From Allobosea sp. BH3 (GTDB lineage: Bacteria > Pseudomonadota > Alphaproteobacteria > Rhizobiales > Beijerinckiaceae): a stretch of 64,000 nucleotides of DNA. Under the pieces are notes generated by a model, which saw only the letters and a list, made by a program, of their open reading frames with translations, searched no databases and had not been told where the DNA came from. Every line of letters begins with the position of its first letter. Positions within the stretch are counted from its first letter, which is position 1. Position numbers and translations under genes: made by a program. Shown here one piece after another: positions 26,857 through 37,417 of this stretch. The stretch spans positions 248,001 to 312,000 of the forward strand of contig NZ_JAIMCA010000001.1 of the NCBI RefSeq assembly GCF_025499465.1, given 5' to 3'.

Positions 26857-27651
26857 TCAGGCCACCGTGAAGTAGCTGTTCGGATCGGCCTGGATGTCTT
26901 CGGCCGTCACGCCGACGAGGGTCAGCGTGTCGCCATTGCCGAGATCCACGACCGCGTTGCCGCCGACGTTGGACGCACGCGCGGCGACGTCCTCGGCCGA
27001 GGCCACGCCCGTGCCGTTGATGTCGGACGAGATCTGCAGCAGGTCCGAGCCCGCCTCGAAATCGAGCACGACGTCGTTGCCGCCGCCACCGGTGAAGACG
27101 AAGGTGTCGGCGCCGCCGCCACCCTGCAGGATGTCGTCGCCAGCGCCACCGAAGAGCATGTCATCGCCCGCGCCGCCCTGGAGGACATCGGCTCCGGCGC
27201 CGCCCTGAAGGATGTCGGCACCGTCGCCGCCCTGCAGGATGTCGTCGCCAGCGCCGCCCTGGAGGATGTCATCACCCGGGCCACCCTGGAGGATGTCGTT
27301 ACCCTCGCCGCCGATGAGGATGTCATCCCCGGCATTGCCGCGCAGGATGTCGTCACCGAGGCCGCCGGTCAGGACATCGTTGCCCTCGCCGCCGAACAGG
27401 GCGTCGTCACCCTCATCGCCGGAGAGCACATCGTCGCCCAGCCCGCCGAACAGGGCGTCGTCGCCTTCGCCACCGAAGAGGGCATCGTTGCCCCCATCGC
27501 CATAGAGGAGATCGTCACCCTCCTCGCCGAACAGCGAATCGACCTGATCGCCACCGCGGACGATGTCGTCCCCCGCGCCGGCGAGAATCACGTCACTGAA
27601 GCGACTTCCAATCAAAAAGTCGTCGAATGCACTTCCTTCGATTGTCGCCAT
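26857..27651 (-). CDS. Small RTX (hemolysin-type calcium-binding repeat) secreted protein
   Basis: The protein is 264 residues from the ATG at 27651, which has a perfect AAGGAGGT ribosome site 5 bases upstream. Residues about 24-180 are some sixteen consecutive nonapeptides of the GGxGxDxLx type (such as GDDILQGG), each binding calcium in a parallel beta-roll. The remaining 80 residues form a beta-rich C-terminal cap with FVFTGGGGNDVVLDFEAG, ending in NSYFTVA, which suits a type I secretion signal. There is no Sec signal and no enzymatic domain. The exporter genes lie directly upstream. Export by that system and a role in the extracellular matrix are inferred. Confidence 0.9.
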   Translation of the reverse strand: MATIEGSAFDDFLIGSRFSDVILAGAGDDIVRGGDQVDSLFGEEGDDLLYGDGGNDALFGGEGDDALFGGLGDDVLSGDEGDDALFGGEGNDVLTGGLGDDILRGNAGDDILIGGEGNDILQGGPGDDILQGGAGDDILQGGDGADILQGGAGADVLQGGAGDDMLFGGAGDDILQGGGGADTFVFTGGGGNDVVLDFEAGSDLLQISSDINGTGVASAEDVAARASNVGGNAVVDLGNGDTLTLVGVTAEDIQADPNSYFTVA

Positions 27652-27949
27652 GAACACCTCCTTGCGATCTGATGAACCCGGAGCCCTCCGACGGCGCAGC
27701 CGCGGAATCAAAAATCCAGGAACGGTTCCGACAGCATTACAGAGAATGATGCCGCTCGACATCGCTAGAATTACTCAGTTAGTGCGGCGCAGCAAGATAT
27801 TTATTGTGATGATTTTGCGATGCAACACAATTTAGTCTTTATTTCAAAAGGCTATTCTATTGATATTCGGACGAATGTATTTTCAAAATCGAAGTATTGG
27901 ATCAAACGGTGCGATCTCACCGCAAACGACGCGCTACCGACGGGCTTCC
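27652..27949 (-). promoter_or_regulatory. AT-rich control region upstream of the RTX gene
   Basis: These 298 bases contain no gene and turn sharply AT-rich between about 27765 and 27900. They separate the RTX gene from the secretion adaptor gene on the same strand, so the RTX gene probably has its own promoter here. A small perfect palindrome GGAAC-G-GTTCC lies at 27719-27729, and GGTG-6-CACC at 27909-27922. No confident -35/-10 pair can be named. Confidence 0.45.
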
Positions 27950-29301
27950 TCAATCCTCGCGGAAGGCGCGGTTGAAGCTGTCGGTGAACGGGGCGAGGAG
28001 ATAGTCGACCGCCCGGCGCGCGCCATTGACGATCATGACCTCGGCCGTCATGCCGGCATGGAGCGTGACCTTGTAATCGCGCAGGCTCGCCGGATCGATC
28101 TCGGCGCGCACCACGAAATAGGGAATGCCCGTCTTCTCGTCGACGAGCTGGTCCGGCGCGACATAGGTCACCTTCGCCTCCAGCGGAGGCAGCAGCCTGG
28201 TGTTGAAGGCGGTGAGCCGCACACGCGTGCCGGCGCCGACCCGCACCACGTCGATGTCGCGCGGATCGACTTTCGCCTCGACCACCAGCGGCTCGTTCTC
28301 CGGCACGATGTCGAGGATCGCCTCGCCCGCCGCGATCACGCTTCCGGCGGTCCTCATCCGGATATTGGCGACGATGCCCTCCTGCGGCGAGACGACGACG
28401 AGTCGGCGCAGGACATCCTGCGCCTGCACGATGCGCTCGCGAACTTCGGAGAGCATGAGCTGCGATTCCTGGATGTCGCCCGCGATCTCGCTCTGCCGCT
28501 CCAGGCCGATCGACAGGATCTCCAGATTGGCGGCAGCGACGGACTGTTCGGCCTTGGCCTTGCGCGCGGCGAACTCCCCGGCCCGGCCGGACAATTCGCT
28601 CTGCTTGGTCTGCAGCTCGACGAGCTGGCTGCGCTTGGCGTAGCGCTTCTCGTAGAGGTCGGCGAGGATTTTGACCTCGTCGTCGATCAGCGAGCGCTGC
28701 CGCTGTGTGGCCTCGATCTGTGCCGCCAGCGCGTCGGACTCCGCCTTGTTCTGCTCGATGACGTGCTGCTGGATCTGGACCTTCCCGCCCTGAACCTCGG
28801 CGCGGGACTTGAACAGCGTGCGCTCCGCACGCAGTACGGCGCGCACGATCGCCGTCTCGCCCCGCTCGATATCGTCAGGAAAATCGACCTCCTTCGCGCT
28901 GGACTGCTCGGCCCAGAGGCGAGCCAGCTTCGCCTCGAGTCCGACGCGCTTGGCCTGAAGCTGCTGAAGCTCGGCGCGGGCGCGCGCATCTTCCAGCTGC
29001 AGGAGCGGCTCGTCCTTGGCGACGCGCTCGCCCTCGGCCTTCAACAGCGTCTTGAGGATACCGCCCTCGAGATGGCTGACGGTCTTGCGCTTGCTGTCGA
29101 CCGCAATGGTGCCGCTGGCCACCGCCGCATTGTCGAGCCGGGCCGTGACCGCCCAGGCGCCGAAGCCGCCGAAGCCGACGCCGATCGCCGCGACACCCGC
29201 CAGCACCAGGCTGCGCAGGCTCGGAGTCCGCTCCTCCTGCTCCATCGGCTCGTGCAGGACGACGAGCGCCTGCTCCGGTCGCTTGATGAGGGAACGCCCG
29301 G

Positions 29302-29305
<4 letters not shown>
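27950..29305 (-). CDS. Type I secretion membrane fusion protein (HlyD/PrtE family)
   Basis: This 451-residue adaptor has one transmembrane helix near residues 30-52 (LVLAGVAAIGVGFGGFGAWAV) after a short cytoplasmic N terminus. A lipoyl half motif (GTIAVDSKRKTVSHLEGGILK) follows, then a very long coiled-coil hairpin (about residues 95-290), the second lipoyl half (VVVSPQEGIVANIRM) and a beta-barrel end (VDPRDIDVVRVGAGTRVRLTAFN). Length and order match PrtE, HasE and PrsE. It overlaps the ABC exporter gene by 4 bases. It bridges that exporter to a TolC-like channel that is not encoded nearby. The presumed cargo is the RTX protein at 26857-27651. Confidence 0.92.
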
Positions 29306-31083
<1,778 letters not shown>

Positions 31084-31403
31084 TCAGGCCTCCGAGGGTG
31101 AGATCGCTTGCGTAGGAGGTGCCGTAACGGCACCAAAAACCTGTACGCACTGGCATGAAGAAGGTGACATATCTGGAGTGTCAAGATTATGACAGATTAG
31201 AATGATAGATCACTTCTTCGGATCGAAGCAAATGAGGCAGAAATATGAGCTATTTTGAATTTCGAAACAATTCTAGATAATTTGGGGATTGCTACAATCT
31301 TATACATGAGTCAATTTTGTTGGCATGTGCTTTGCCTATAGGCTCAATGTAGAGAAGGGTATCAGGGGTGATTTGGCTAATTTTCGACCAGGCGGGGTAG
31401 AGG
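31084..31403. promoter_or_regulatory. AT-rich divergent control region between type I secretion genes and the MarR gene
   Basis: These 320 bases have no gene and are the most AT-rich stretch of the window, so both divergent promoters probably lie here. They hold the strong palindrome listed separately (31118-31134) and a weaker one, TGTCA-6-TGACA, at 31179-31194. The latter is a plausible second regulator site. No clear sigma-70 hexamers in the right spacing were found. Confidence 0.55.
31118..31134. promoter_or_regulatory. Candidate operator, perfect palindrome
   Basis: GGTGCCGT-A-ACGGCACC has perfect 8-base arms around one base, 35 bases upstream of the exporter ATG. On the + strand it is followed by A residues and on the minus strand by no T-run, so it is not a terminator for either gene. 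Position and symmetry fit a regulator site, possibly for the adjacent MarR protein. Confidence 0.5.
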
Positions 31404-32018
31404 ATGCACTTCAAATTGCATGGCGGCGAGCAATTCACAGGCGAATCCCTGAATGGCCATCATCGAGCCAATGGAGCCGGCGAGATCGACGACACCCCGG
31501 ATCGAAGGGTCTCGCCGTTCGATCTGGCGCGCGTGATCGAACGGGTGAGCCGGCGCTTTCTGGACTATCTGCGGCTCGAACTCGGGAAGCTCGGCATCGA
31601 CGACATCTCACCGTCCCAGGTGATGGTCCTGCTCACGATCGGGCAGGGCGAGATCGCGGTCCGGGACCTCCTGGACCGCGGACATTATGGCGGCTCCAAC
31701 GCGTCCTATAACCTCAAGCAGCTCGTCGAGAGCGGCTATCTGGAGCGCAGCGCGTCGCCGCGGGATCGCCGGCTGGCGCGCATCTCGCTCTCCCTCAAGG
31801 GCCAGATGCTCTGCGAGAAGCTGCGCCTGCTCGACGAGACGAGCCACTTCGGCCCCCGCGCCGAAAACGGCCATGAGGCCGATCTGCTGACGACGCACGA
31901 CACGCTGCGTCGGCTCGAACTCTGGTGGAACGATTCGCTGCGCTACGGCGGGATCGTGGTTGCATCATGCATGTCCTATTCGTTCATCGCGCAGGATCTG
32001 GTCAATTCGCTGCTCTGA
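31404..32018 (+). CDS. MarR-family winged-helix transcriptional regulator
   Basis: This 204-residue protein has a polar 35-residue N-terminal extension before the MarR fold. The DNA-binding domain runs from SPSQVMVLLTIGQGEIAVRDLLDRG through the recognition-helix region YGGSNASYNLKQLVESGYLE to the wing with RSASPRDRRLARISLSLKG. The family usually binds palindromes as a dimer and represses or activates nearby genes. Its place beside a type I secretion pair, an RTX gene and glycosyltransferases parallels ExpG/WggR of the Sinorhizobium EPS II locus, which is also a MarR protein. The last 52 bases overlap the next gene in another frame. The start codon is not certain. Confidence 0.82.
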   Translation: MHFKLHGGEQFTGESLNGHHRANGAGEIDDTPDRRVSPFDLARVIERVSRRFLDYLRLELGKLGIDDISPSQVMVLLTIGQGEIAVRDLLDRGHYGGSNASYNLKQLVESGYLERSASPRDRRLARISLSLKGQMLCEKLRLLDETSHFGPRAENGHEADLLTTHDTLRRLELWWNDSLRYGGIVVASCMSYSFIAQDLVNSLL

Positions 32019-33190
32019 TCGGGGGCCTCGTCGCCCAGGGTGACGAGGTCACGTTGATCACCGAGCGTCCGGCGCCGGAACAGCCGGGGGTGCGGCAGCT
32101 CGCCTATGCGGTGGCCGAACCTTCGACGCAGCATCCGGCGCTGGCCGCGACCGACTATCACCTGCGCACGGCCGAAGCCGTCGCGCGCCAGATGGCGCAG
32201 CTGCGCACCAGCGATCCGCCCGACGTCGTGCTCGGGCATATCGGCTGGGGCGGGCTCACCTTCGCGCGCGATGCGCTGCCCGACGCCGCACTGATCGGCT
32301 ACTGCGAATATTACTATCGCAGCGTCGGCTCCGACCTGGATTTCGGCCTTTCCGCGCCGGTGCCCGATGCCGAGCGCCAGCGCATCCGCATGCGCAATGC
32401 CGCGCAGCTTCTCGCGCTCGACACGCTCGACGCGGCCTATGCCCCGACGCATTGGCAGCGCCAGCAATATCCTCCGCCTTACCGCCCGCGCATTGCGGTC
32501 TGCCATGACGGAATCGATACCGATTTCTGCCGCCCCGACCCGCAGGCGAGCTTCACCCTGCCCGACGGCCGCAGGCTCACCCCGCGCTCACCCGTCATCA
32601 CCTTCGCGGCGCGCGATCTCGACCCCTATCGCGGCTATCCGCAGTTCATGCGGGCGGCAGCCATCCTTGCGGCGCGCCATCCGGAGCTGATCTTCGTTGC
32701 GGTCGGCGGGGACGGGCCAGGCTATGGTCGCCCGCGGGAGGACGGGCGCGGCTGGCGCGAAGCCATGTTGGCCGAGACCGGCTTCGGCGAGGCCGGGCTG
32801 GCGGATCGCCTCGTCCATATTCCCTGGCTCGCCCATGACGACCTGATTCGCCTGTTCCAGGTCTCGGCCGCCCATGTCTATCTCAGCGTGCCCTTCGTGC
32901 TGTCCTGGTCGATGCTGGAGGCGATGGCATGCGGCTGCCTCATCGTCGGCTCGGATACGGCACCGGTCAGGGAGGTGATTCGCGATGGGCTCAATGGGCT
33001 GCTCGCACCCTTCCATGACGAGGCCGCACTGGCGCGCCGGATCGAGGAAGCCTATCGCCATGGCCCGCGCCTTCGCTCCCTCCGTGAGGCCGCGCGGGAG
33101 ACCGTGATGGCCAACTACGACAGCGCCCGCTGCGTCGACCGACAGATGAGCTGGATCGCCCGGCTGGGTTATCGGGAGAACGCGGCCTAG
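31967..33190 (+). CDS. Glycosyltransferase family 4 protein overlapping the MarR gene
   Basis: The protein is 407 residues from the ATG at 31967. This start is preferred because MHVLFVHRAGSGQF opens the first beta strand of a GT-B fold, although it lies 52 bases inside the MarR gene. The C-terminal lobe has VITFAARDLDPYRGYPQFMRAAAIL and the donor site PFVLSWSMLEAMACGCLIVGSDTAPVREVI (given in part), with a DGLNGLL motif following. The pattern EAMACG matches the EX7E glutamate region. It is probably a cytoplasmic transferase for the same glycan as the large operon, co-expressed with the MarR regulator. Confidence 0.85.
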   Translation: MHVLFVHRAGSGQFAALIGGLVAQGDEVTLITERPAPEQPGVRQLAYAVAEPSTQHPALAATDYHLRTAEAVARQMAQLRTSDPPDVVLGHIGWGGLTFARDALPDAALIGYCEYYYRSVGSDLDFGLSAPVPDAERQRIRMRNAAQLLALDTLDAAYAPTHWQRQQYPPPYRPRIAVCHDGIDTDFCRPDPQASFTLPDGRRLTPRSPVITFAARDLDPYRGYPQFMRAAAILAARHPELIFVAVGGDGPGYGRPREDGRGWREAMLAETGFGEAGLADRLVHIPWLAHDDLIRLFQVSAAHVYLSVPFVLSWSMLEAMACGCLIVGSDTAPVREVIRDGLNGLLAPFHDEAALARRIEEAYRHGPRLRSLREAARETVMANYDSARCVDRQMSWIARLGYRENAA

Positions 33191-33195
33191 GCAGG

Positions 33196-33211
33196 GCGTC
33201 CGTTAGGACGC
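33196..33211. terminator. Possible bidirectional hairpin between convergent genes
   Basis: GCGTCC-GTTA-GGACGC is a perfect 6-base-arm hairpin with a tetraloop in the 29-base gap between two converging genes. There is no T-run, so terminator function is only suggested by position. Confidence 0.35.
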
Positions 33212-33219
33212 GCGGCGCT

Positions 33220-34410
33220 CTAGCAGCCGATCACCTTAAACTCCACGCGTCGGTCGAGCGCGTCGCTGGCGTCGTCCTTGCCGGTTCCGACGAGGTTCTC
33301 CTTGAAGCCCCGGCCGGTCGCGAGCATGCGGCCGCGGTTCTCCGGAGCGCCGATCAGCAGCAGGTCCATGATGAACTGCGCCCGCAGCACCGAGAGCCGC
33401 TCATTCACATGAGGCAGGCCGGTGCGCGAGGTGTGGCCGACGATCTCCATGCAGGAGCCTTTCTGCCGGGCGCGCGTGGCGATCTGGCTGAGCCACATCG
33501 GATAGGGCTCGGTGATCTGCGCATTGTCGATGAATTGCGTCGTGCCGGGCTTGAACAGCAGCTTCACCATCAGCTCGTTGTTCTGCAGCCCGTACTCGAC
33601 GAGGTCGCCGAAGGCGTCGACCGTATCGTCGCGGCGGCTGAGCTTGCTGGCGGCGAGATAGGTGCCGATCCTGACGCGGTGCTGCTCGCCGCCGGGCAGC
33701 TTCCGGGCGGCTCGGTAAAACGCCAGCGCTTCGCGGAAATGGCTGCTCTCATAGGCAAGGATGCCGTCATTGATGAGCGCCGCCGCGGTCAGTCGCTCGA
33801 CATAGACCGGGTCGAGCGCTTCCCCCAGCTTCGTGCCCTGGCAGGTCTTGATGTAAGCATCCGTGGAGGCATCCTTCGACCAGAGCGGCGAGTCCCGGTA
33901 GTAGAGCGTCGGCGTCGCGTCGACGCCCTCGATCTGCGCCCGTGCCACGCCCTTGGAGACGACGCTGTTCGACTTCAGATCAGCCAGTGTGAGGCAGATG
34001 CGGTAGGCGTCGCGGGCCCCATCCGCCACGCCCTGGTTGTTCACGGCCGTGAAGGTGCCGACCAGCACTACGGGCTTCCGCGACAGCGCCTCGCTGTCGA
34101 AGGGCAGAACGGTGAAGCGCGGATAGGATGAACGGACGATCTCCATCAGCCGCTGCTGCATCGAGCGCGTCGCGGTCGACTGCGCGCCGGAGGCCGCGTC
34201 GATCAACGGGTCGATCACGATCTCGACCTGCTCGCCCTGGACCGCCGCCTTGCTGAACAGGTCGTCCGCCGCCTTCTTGAGGGCTTCCGCGAAGGGGACG
34301 GGCGTCGGCGGCGCCGGCTGCTGCGCTTCCGCAACGCCGCCGCCGGCCAGCAGGCCGAGCGCAACCAGGGTGCCCATGAGCATGCCGCCGGGGCGGAAAA
34401 AGATCGCCAT
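33220..34410 (-). CDS. Exported protein with C-terminal OmpA-like domain
   Basis: This 396-residue protein has a Sec signal (MGTLVALGLLAGGGVAEA within the first 29 residues). The middle region (about 35-290) has a FlgO/curli-assembly-like feel (VEIVIDPLIDAASGAQSTATRSMQQRL, then FTVLPF) and a helical repeat segment FREALAFYRAARKLPGG. The C-terminal 110 residues are OmpA-like: EIVGHTSRTGLPHVNERLSVLRAQ and TGKDDASDALDRRVEFKVIG contain the Asp/Arg pattern that binds peptidoglycan. It should lie in the periplasm or outer membrane. Its ATG is 78 bases downstream of the caspase gene stop, on the same strand, suggesting joint function. Confidence 0.75.
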   Translation of the reverse strand: MAIFFRPGGMLMGTLVALGLLAGGGVAEAQQPAPPTPVPFAEALKKAADDLFSKAAVQGEQVEIVIDPLIDAASGAQSTATRSMQQRLMEIVRSSYPRFTVLPFDSEALSRKPVVLVGTFTAVNNQGVADGARDAYRICLTLADLKSNSVVSKGVARAQIEGVDATPTLYYRDSPLWSKDASTDAYIKTCQGTKLGEALDPVYVERLTAAALINDGILAYESSHFREALAFYRAARKLPGGEQHRVRIGTYLAASKLSRRDDTVDAFGDLVEYGLQNNELMVKLLFKPGTTQFIDNAQITEPYPMWLSQIATRARQKGSCMEIVGHTSRTGLPHVNERLSVLRAQFIMDLLLIGAPENRGRMLATGRGFKENLVGTGKDDASDALDRRVEFKVIGC

Positions 34411-34488
34411 GCCTCACCTCTCCATTCCGGAAGCCGCCGTCCGTTCAGGCCGACGCCGCGCTTCCCTGATCCAACGACGGTGCCGCCT

Positions 34489-35979
34489 TCAGCGGCAAGA
34501 CTGCAATTGCTCGCGAGCCGCGGCGGTCAGGTCCCCGAGCTGCGCGCGCACCAGAAGCTCGGCGCATTCGGCCGCAAGCCTTGCCTTCGCCTGCGCGCTG
34601 GCCGGAGCCGGGCGAGGCTCAGGGTGCGGGCGCGCTGTCTCAACAACGGGAGCGTTCGGCATCGCCGACCTGTCGATCTGCGGCAAAGCCACGAGGCCGA
34701 GCCTGGCCGCCATGGCCTGCTCGACCGTTTGCCGCTCCTCGGCGAGACGCCGTTTCTCGGTCTCGATCGCGGCAAGCTCGGTCTCGCGCCGGGCGAGTTC
34801 GTCGGCGAGCCGGGCACGTTCCGCCTTGTCCTCGGCGCGGGGCTGTCGGGCGGTCGGCGCGATCGCCAGCGACGGAGCACGCCCCGGGACCGGCGCAGGC
34901 GCAGGCGCCACGGCGGCGGCAGTGGGCGCTGCGCTGTTGTCCTTGCGTGCGAGATCGTCGGCCGCCTGGCGGCGGCCCTGCTCGGCCCGCTCGAGGCGCT
35001 CGATCAGCGCCCGCTCACGATCCGCGAATTCGCGGGCGAGCCGATCGCGCTCGCCGAGCTCCTGCGAGCGTCGCTCGATCAGGTCGAGCCGGGTGCGCGC
35101 ATCGATGGTGAAGAAGCTGGCGGGATAACGCTGGATGAAGTCCTTGAGAGCCGCCGGTTCGTCGCTGGCCCTGATGCGGCCCCAGACATCGGCGTCAGTC
35201 TCCTCGCGGTTGAGATAGAAATCGCCGAGCAGGGAGAGCGAGAGCTCCGGCGTCTGTTTGCCGGAGGTCTCGTCATAGACGCTCTTCTGGACACGGCGGA
35301 ACAGCGCCGCCACTTCGAGCCCGGGCTGGGCGATCTCACGCACCAGAGCGGCGGTGAAGGGGCTGTTGCGGCCGGCCCCATCGGCGGCGACGTCATTCGC
35401 CTGCGTCGCATAGGCGATAACCATGCCTTGCGCCCGCTGGACCGGCGCGAGGCCGGAGCCGACGGAGAAGCCGCGCGTCGCCTGCCGCTTGGCCAGCAGG
35501 CCGACGAAAGGGTTGTTGCGGCAGGCGTCGAGCACCATGATCTTGACGCCCTTGGCGTAGCTCAGTGCCGTGACGACATCGTTGAGACGCGTCGTCTCGT
35601 ACTGGACGCCGACCTCGTCTTCGACCCGCGCCTCGACCGGAACGAGATAGTTCTCGCCGTTGAACTGGAAGCCGTGGCCCGCATAATAGAACATCGCCGC
35701 ATCGGCATCCTGCGCCAGCCGGGCGAAACGCGTCAGCGCGCTGTCCATGCCGCGTTTGTCGAGGTCGACGCCGTCCACCACCTCGAAGCCGACCCTGCGC
35801 AGCGCCACGACCATGTCGCGCGCATCGTTGACGGTGTTCGGAAGCGCGGGGGCATGGCGATAGCTGGAATTGCCGATGACGAGCGCGACTCGACGCTCTG
35901 GCGCCGGAGCCGCTACGGCCGTGGCCAGGCTCGACAGCATCAGCATGATCAGCCCGCAAAGTCTGGCGACGACGATCAT
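34489..35979 (-). CDS. Exported caspase-family (C14-like) protease with C-terminal coiled coil
   Basis: This 496-residue protein has a Sec signal (first 23 residues, ending ATAVAA). The caspase-like p20 domain runs from RRVALVIGNSSYRHAP to about residue 230, with catalytic His102 in YYAGHGFQ and Cys153 in LDACRNNPF, both intact. The C-terminal half is a charged, glutamate/arginine-rich coiled coil (residues about 290-430) and a short Cys-containing tail. Exported caspase-fold proteins are widespread in Alphaproteobacteria, but their targets are mostly unknown. It is transcribed divergently from the DUF4399 genes and the catalytically altered homologue at 37958-39679, which makes it the likely active partner. 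Confidence 0.88.
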   Translation of the reverse strand: MIVVARLCGLIMLMLSSLATAVAAPAPERRVALVIGNSSYRHAPALPNTVNDARDMVVALRRVGFEVVDGVDLDKRGMDSALTRFARLAQDADAAMFYYAGHGFQFNGENYLVPVEARVEDEVGVQYETTRLNDVVTALSYAKGVKIMVLDACRNNPFVGLLAKRQATRGFSVGSGLAPVQRAQGMVIAYATQANDVAADGAGRNSPFTAALVREIAQPGLEVAALFRRVQKSVYDETSGKQTPELSLSLLGDFYLNREETDADVWGRIRASDEPAALKDFIQRYPASFFTIDARTRLDLIERRSQELGERDRLAREFADRERALIERLERAEQGRRQAADDLARKDNSAAPTAAAVAPAPAPVPGRAPSLAIAPTARQPRAEDKAERARLADELARRETELAAIETEKRRLAEERQTVEQAMAARLGLVALPQIDRSAMPNAPVVETARPHPEPRPAPASAQAKARLAAECAELLVRAQLGDLTAAAREQLQSCR

Positions 35980-36133
35980 GAGCCCCTTCTTCCCAACGTC
36001 ATGTTAGCGCATGACCATGCTTAGCTCCAGAACAAACGCGATTCCGTGCATTATAGCAGGCGGCGTTTTGCTTGAAGCCCGGCGATTGCACTGGTAGCGT
36101 CCAGCATATCGTCTCGTCAAAGGGGGCACGCAG
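35980..36133. promoter_or_regulatory. Divergent promoter region of the caspase and DUF4399 genes
   Basis: This 154-base spacer separates outward-facing genes and must hold both promoters. A short palindrome GCATG-AC-CATGC lies at 36009-36020. No clear promoter hexamers or long operator could be named. Confidence 0.35.
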
Positions 36134-37417
36134 ATGGTCAAGGCGGCGCTTCGCTTCGTGCCGGCGATGCTGATGAGGGCGCGCCTGGCTGCGATCCTGA
36201 CGGCGTGCCTGCCGGCAGCGTTGGCGCTCGTTGTGGCCGGTGTCGCCTCCGCGCAGCAACGCACCCCGGCGCCGCGCACTGCCAAGCTCTCCTTCGTCGG
36301 CCTTGCCGACAATGCGCGCGTACCAGGCAAATTCATGGTGCGCTTCGCGATCACGGAGATGGAGGTCGTTCCGGCGGGTCAGGTTGGGCGCAATGTCGGC
36401 CACCACCACCTCCTGATCGACACCGAGCTGCCGCCGCTCGATCAGCCGATTCCGGCCGATTTCAACCACATCCATTTCGGCAGCGGCCAGACAGAAGCCG
36501 AGATCGCGCTCACGCCGGGCAAGCACACGCTCCAGCTTCTCTTCGCCGATCACAATCATGTGCCTCACAACCCGCCCGTGATGTCCGAGCGCATCACCGT
36601 CGAGGTCGCGGCAGACCCGGCGGATAATCCGCGCTCCGCCGCCGCGCCGGGCGCGAAGGTCTTCTTCATCGATCTCGCAGACGGCGCCACCATCACCTCC
36701 CGGGCGAAGATCCGCTTTGGCATCGAAGGCATCGGCATCAGCCCGGCCGGGACGGTGAGTGCCAATGGCGGGCATCACCATCTGCTCGTCGACACCGAGC
36801 TGCCGCCGCTCGACCGCGAGATCCCCAGCGACTTCAACCACCTGCATTTCGGCCGCGGGCAGACGGAAACCGAGATCAGCCTGCCGCCGGGCGAGCACAC
36901 GCTGCAGCTCCTGCTGGGTGACCACGACCATGTCCCGCACGATCCTCCGGTGATGTCCGAGCGCATCCGGGTGCGCGTCGTGGCGGCGCAGGGCGATGCG
37001 GCTGCGCCGGCGCCCGCCACCACGGCCCGCACGCGCCAAGCTTCTCCGAACGATGCCACCGTCTACTTCATCTATCCGAAGGATGGCGACACGATCTTCC
37101 CGAGCTCGACGATCCGCTTCGGCCTGCGCAACATGGGCGTGGCGCCGGCCGGCATCGCCAAGCCCAATACCGGCCACCACCATCTGCTCGTCGACGTGCC
37201 GACACCGGCGCTCGATGAGCCCATCCCCGCCGATCTCAACCACATCCATCTCGGCGGCGGCCAGACGGAGCAGCGCATCACCCTGCCGCCCGGGCAGCAC
37301 ACCTTCCAGCTGCTGCTGGCCGACGAAAACCACGTGCCGCACGATCCACCGGTCATGTCGGAGCGCATCACGGTCACCGTGATGCCGGGCGGACGCAAAG
37401 CGAGGAGGGGCCGGTGA
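36134..37417 (+). CDS. Exported protein with three tandem DUF4399 domains
   Basis: This 427-residue protein has a signal peptide ending near residue 40 (VAGVASAQQ). Three DUF4399 repeats follow at residues about 50-158, 173-283 and 308-417. Each contains GHHHLL(I/V)D, then (N)H(I/L)H(F/L)G, a GxHT and a final D(H/E)NHVPH motif, so about eight or nine histidines recur per repeat (for example His90-92, 112, 114, 131, 140, 142, 145 in the first). Such spacing suggests metal binding, which is inference. Linkers between repeats are Ala/Pro-rich. The stop overlaps the GTG of a single-repeat paralogue by 4 bases. DUF4399 proteins have no established role. Confidence 0.88.
   Translation: MVKAALRFVPAMLMRARLAAILTACLPAALALVVAGVASAQQRTPAPRTAKLSFVGLADNARVPGKFMVRFAITEMEVVPAGQVGRNVGHHHLLIDTELPPLDQPIPADFNHIHFGSGQTEAEIALTPGKHTLQLLFADHNHVPHNPPVMSERITVEVAADPADNPRSAAAPGAKVFFIDLADGATITSRAKIRFGIEGIGISPAGTVSANGGHHHLLVDTELPPLDREIPSDFNHLHFGRGQTETEISLPPGEHTLQLLLGDHDHVPHDPPVMSERIRVRVVAAQGDAAAPAPATTARTRQASPNDATVYFIYPKDGDTIFPSSTIRFGLRNMGVAPAGIAKPNTGHHHLLVDVPTPALDEPIPADLNHIHLGGGQTEQRITLPPGQHTFQLLLADENHVPHDPPVMSERITVTVMPGGRKARRGR

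Noticed and set aside
26900..27600. Tandem direct repeats that could be mistaken for a CRISPR or VNTR array
   Set aside because: They are the codons of the RTX nonapeptides; period, frame and coding content explain them fully.
31189..31208. PHO-box-like direct repeat ATGACAG...ATGATAG
   Set aside because: The units start 13 bases apart instead of the 11 expected for PhoB, and the second unit is imperfect.
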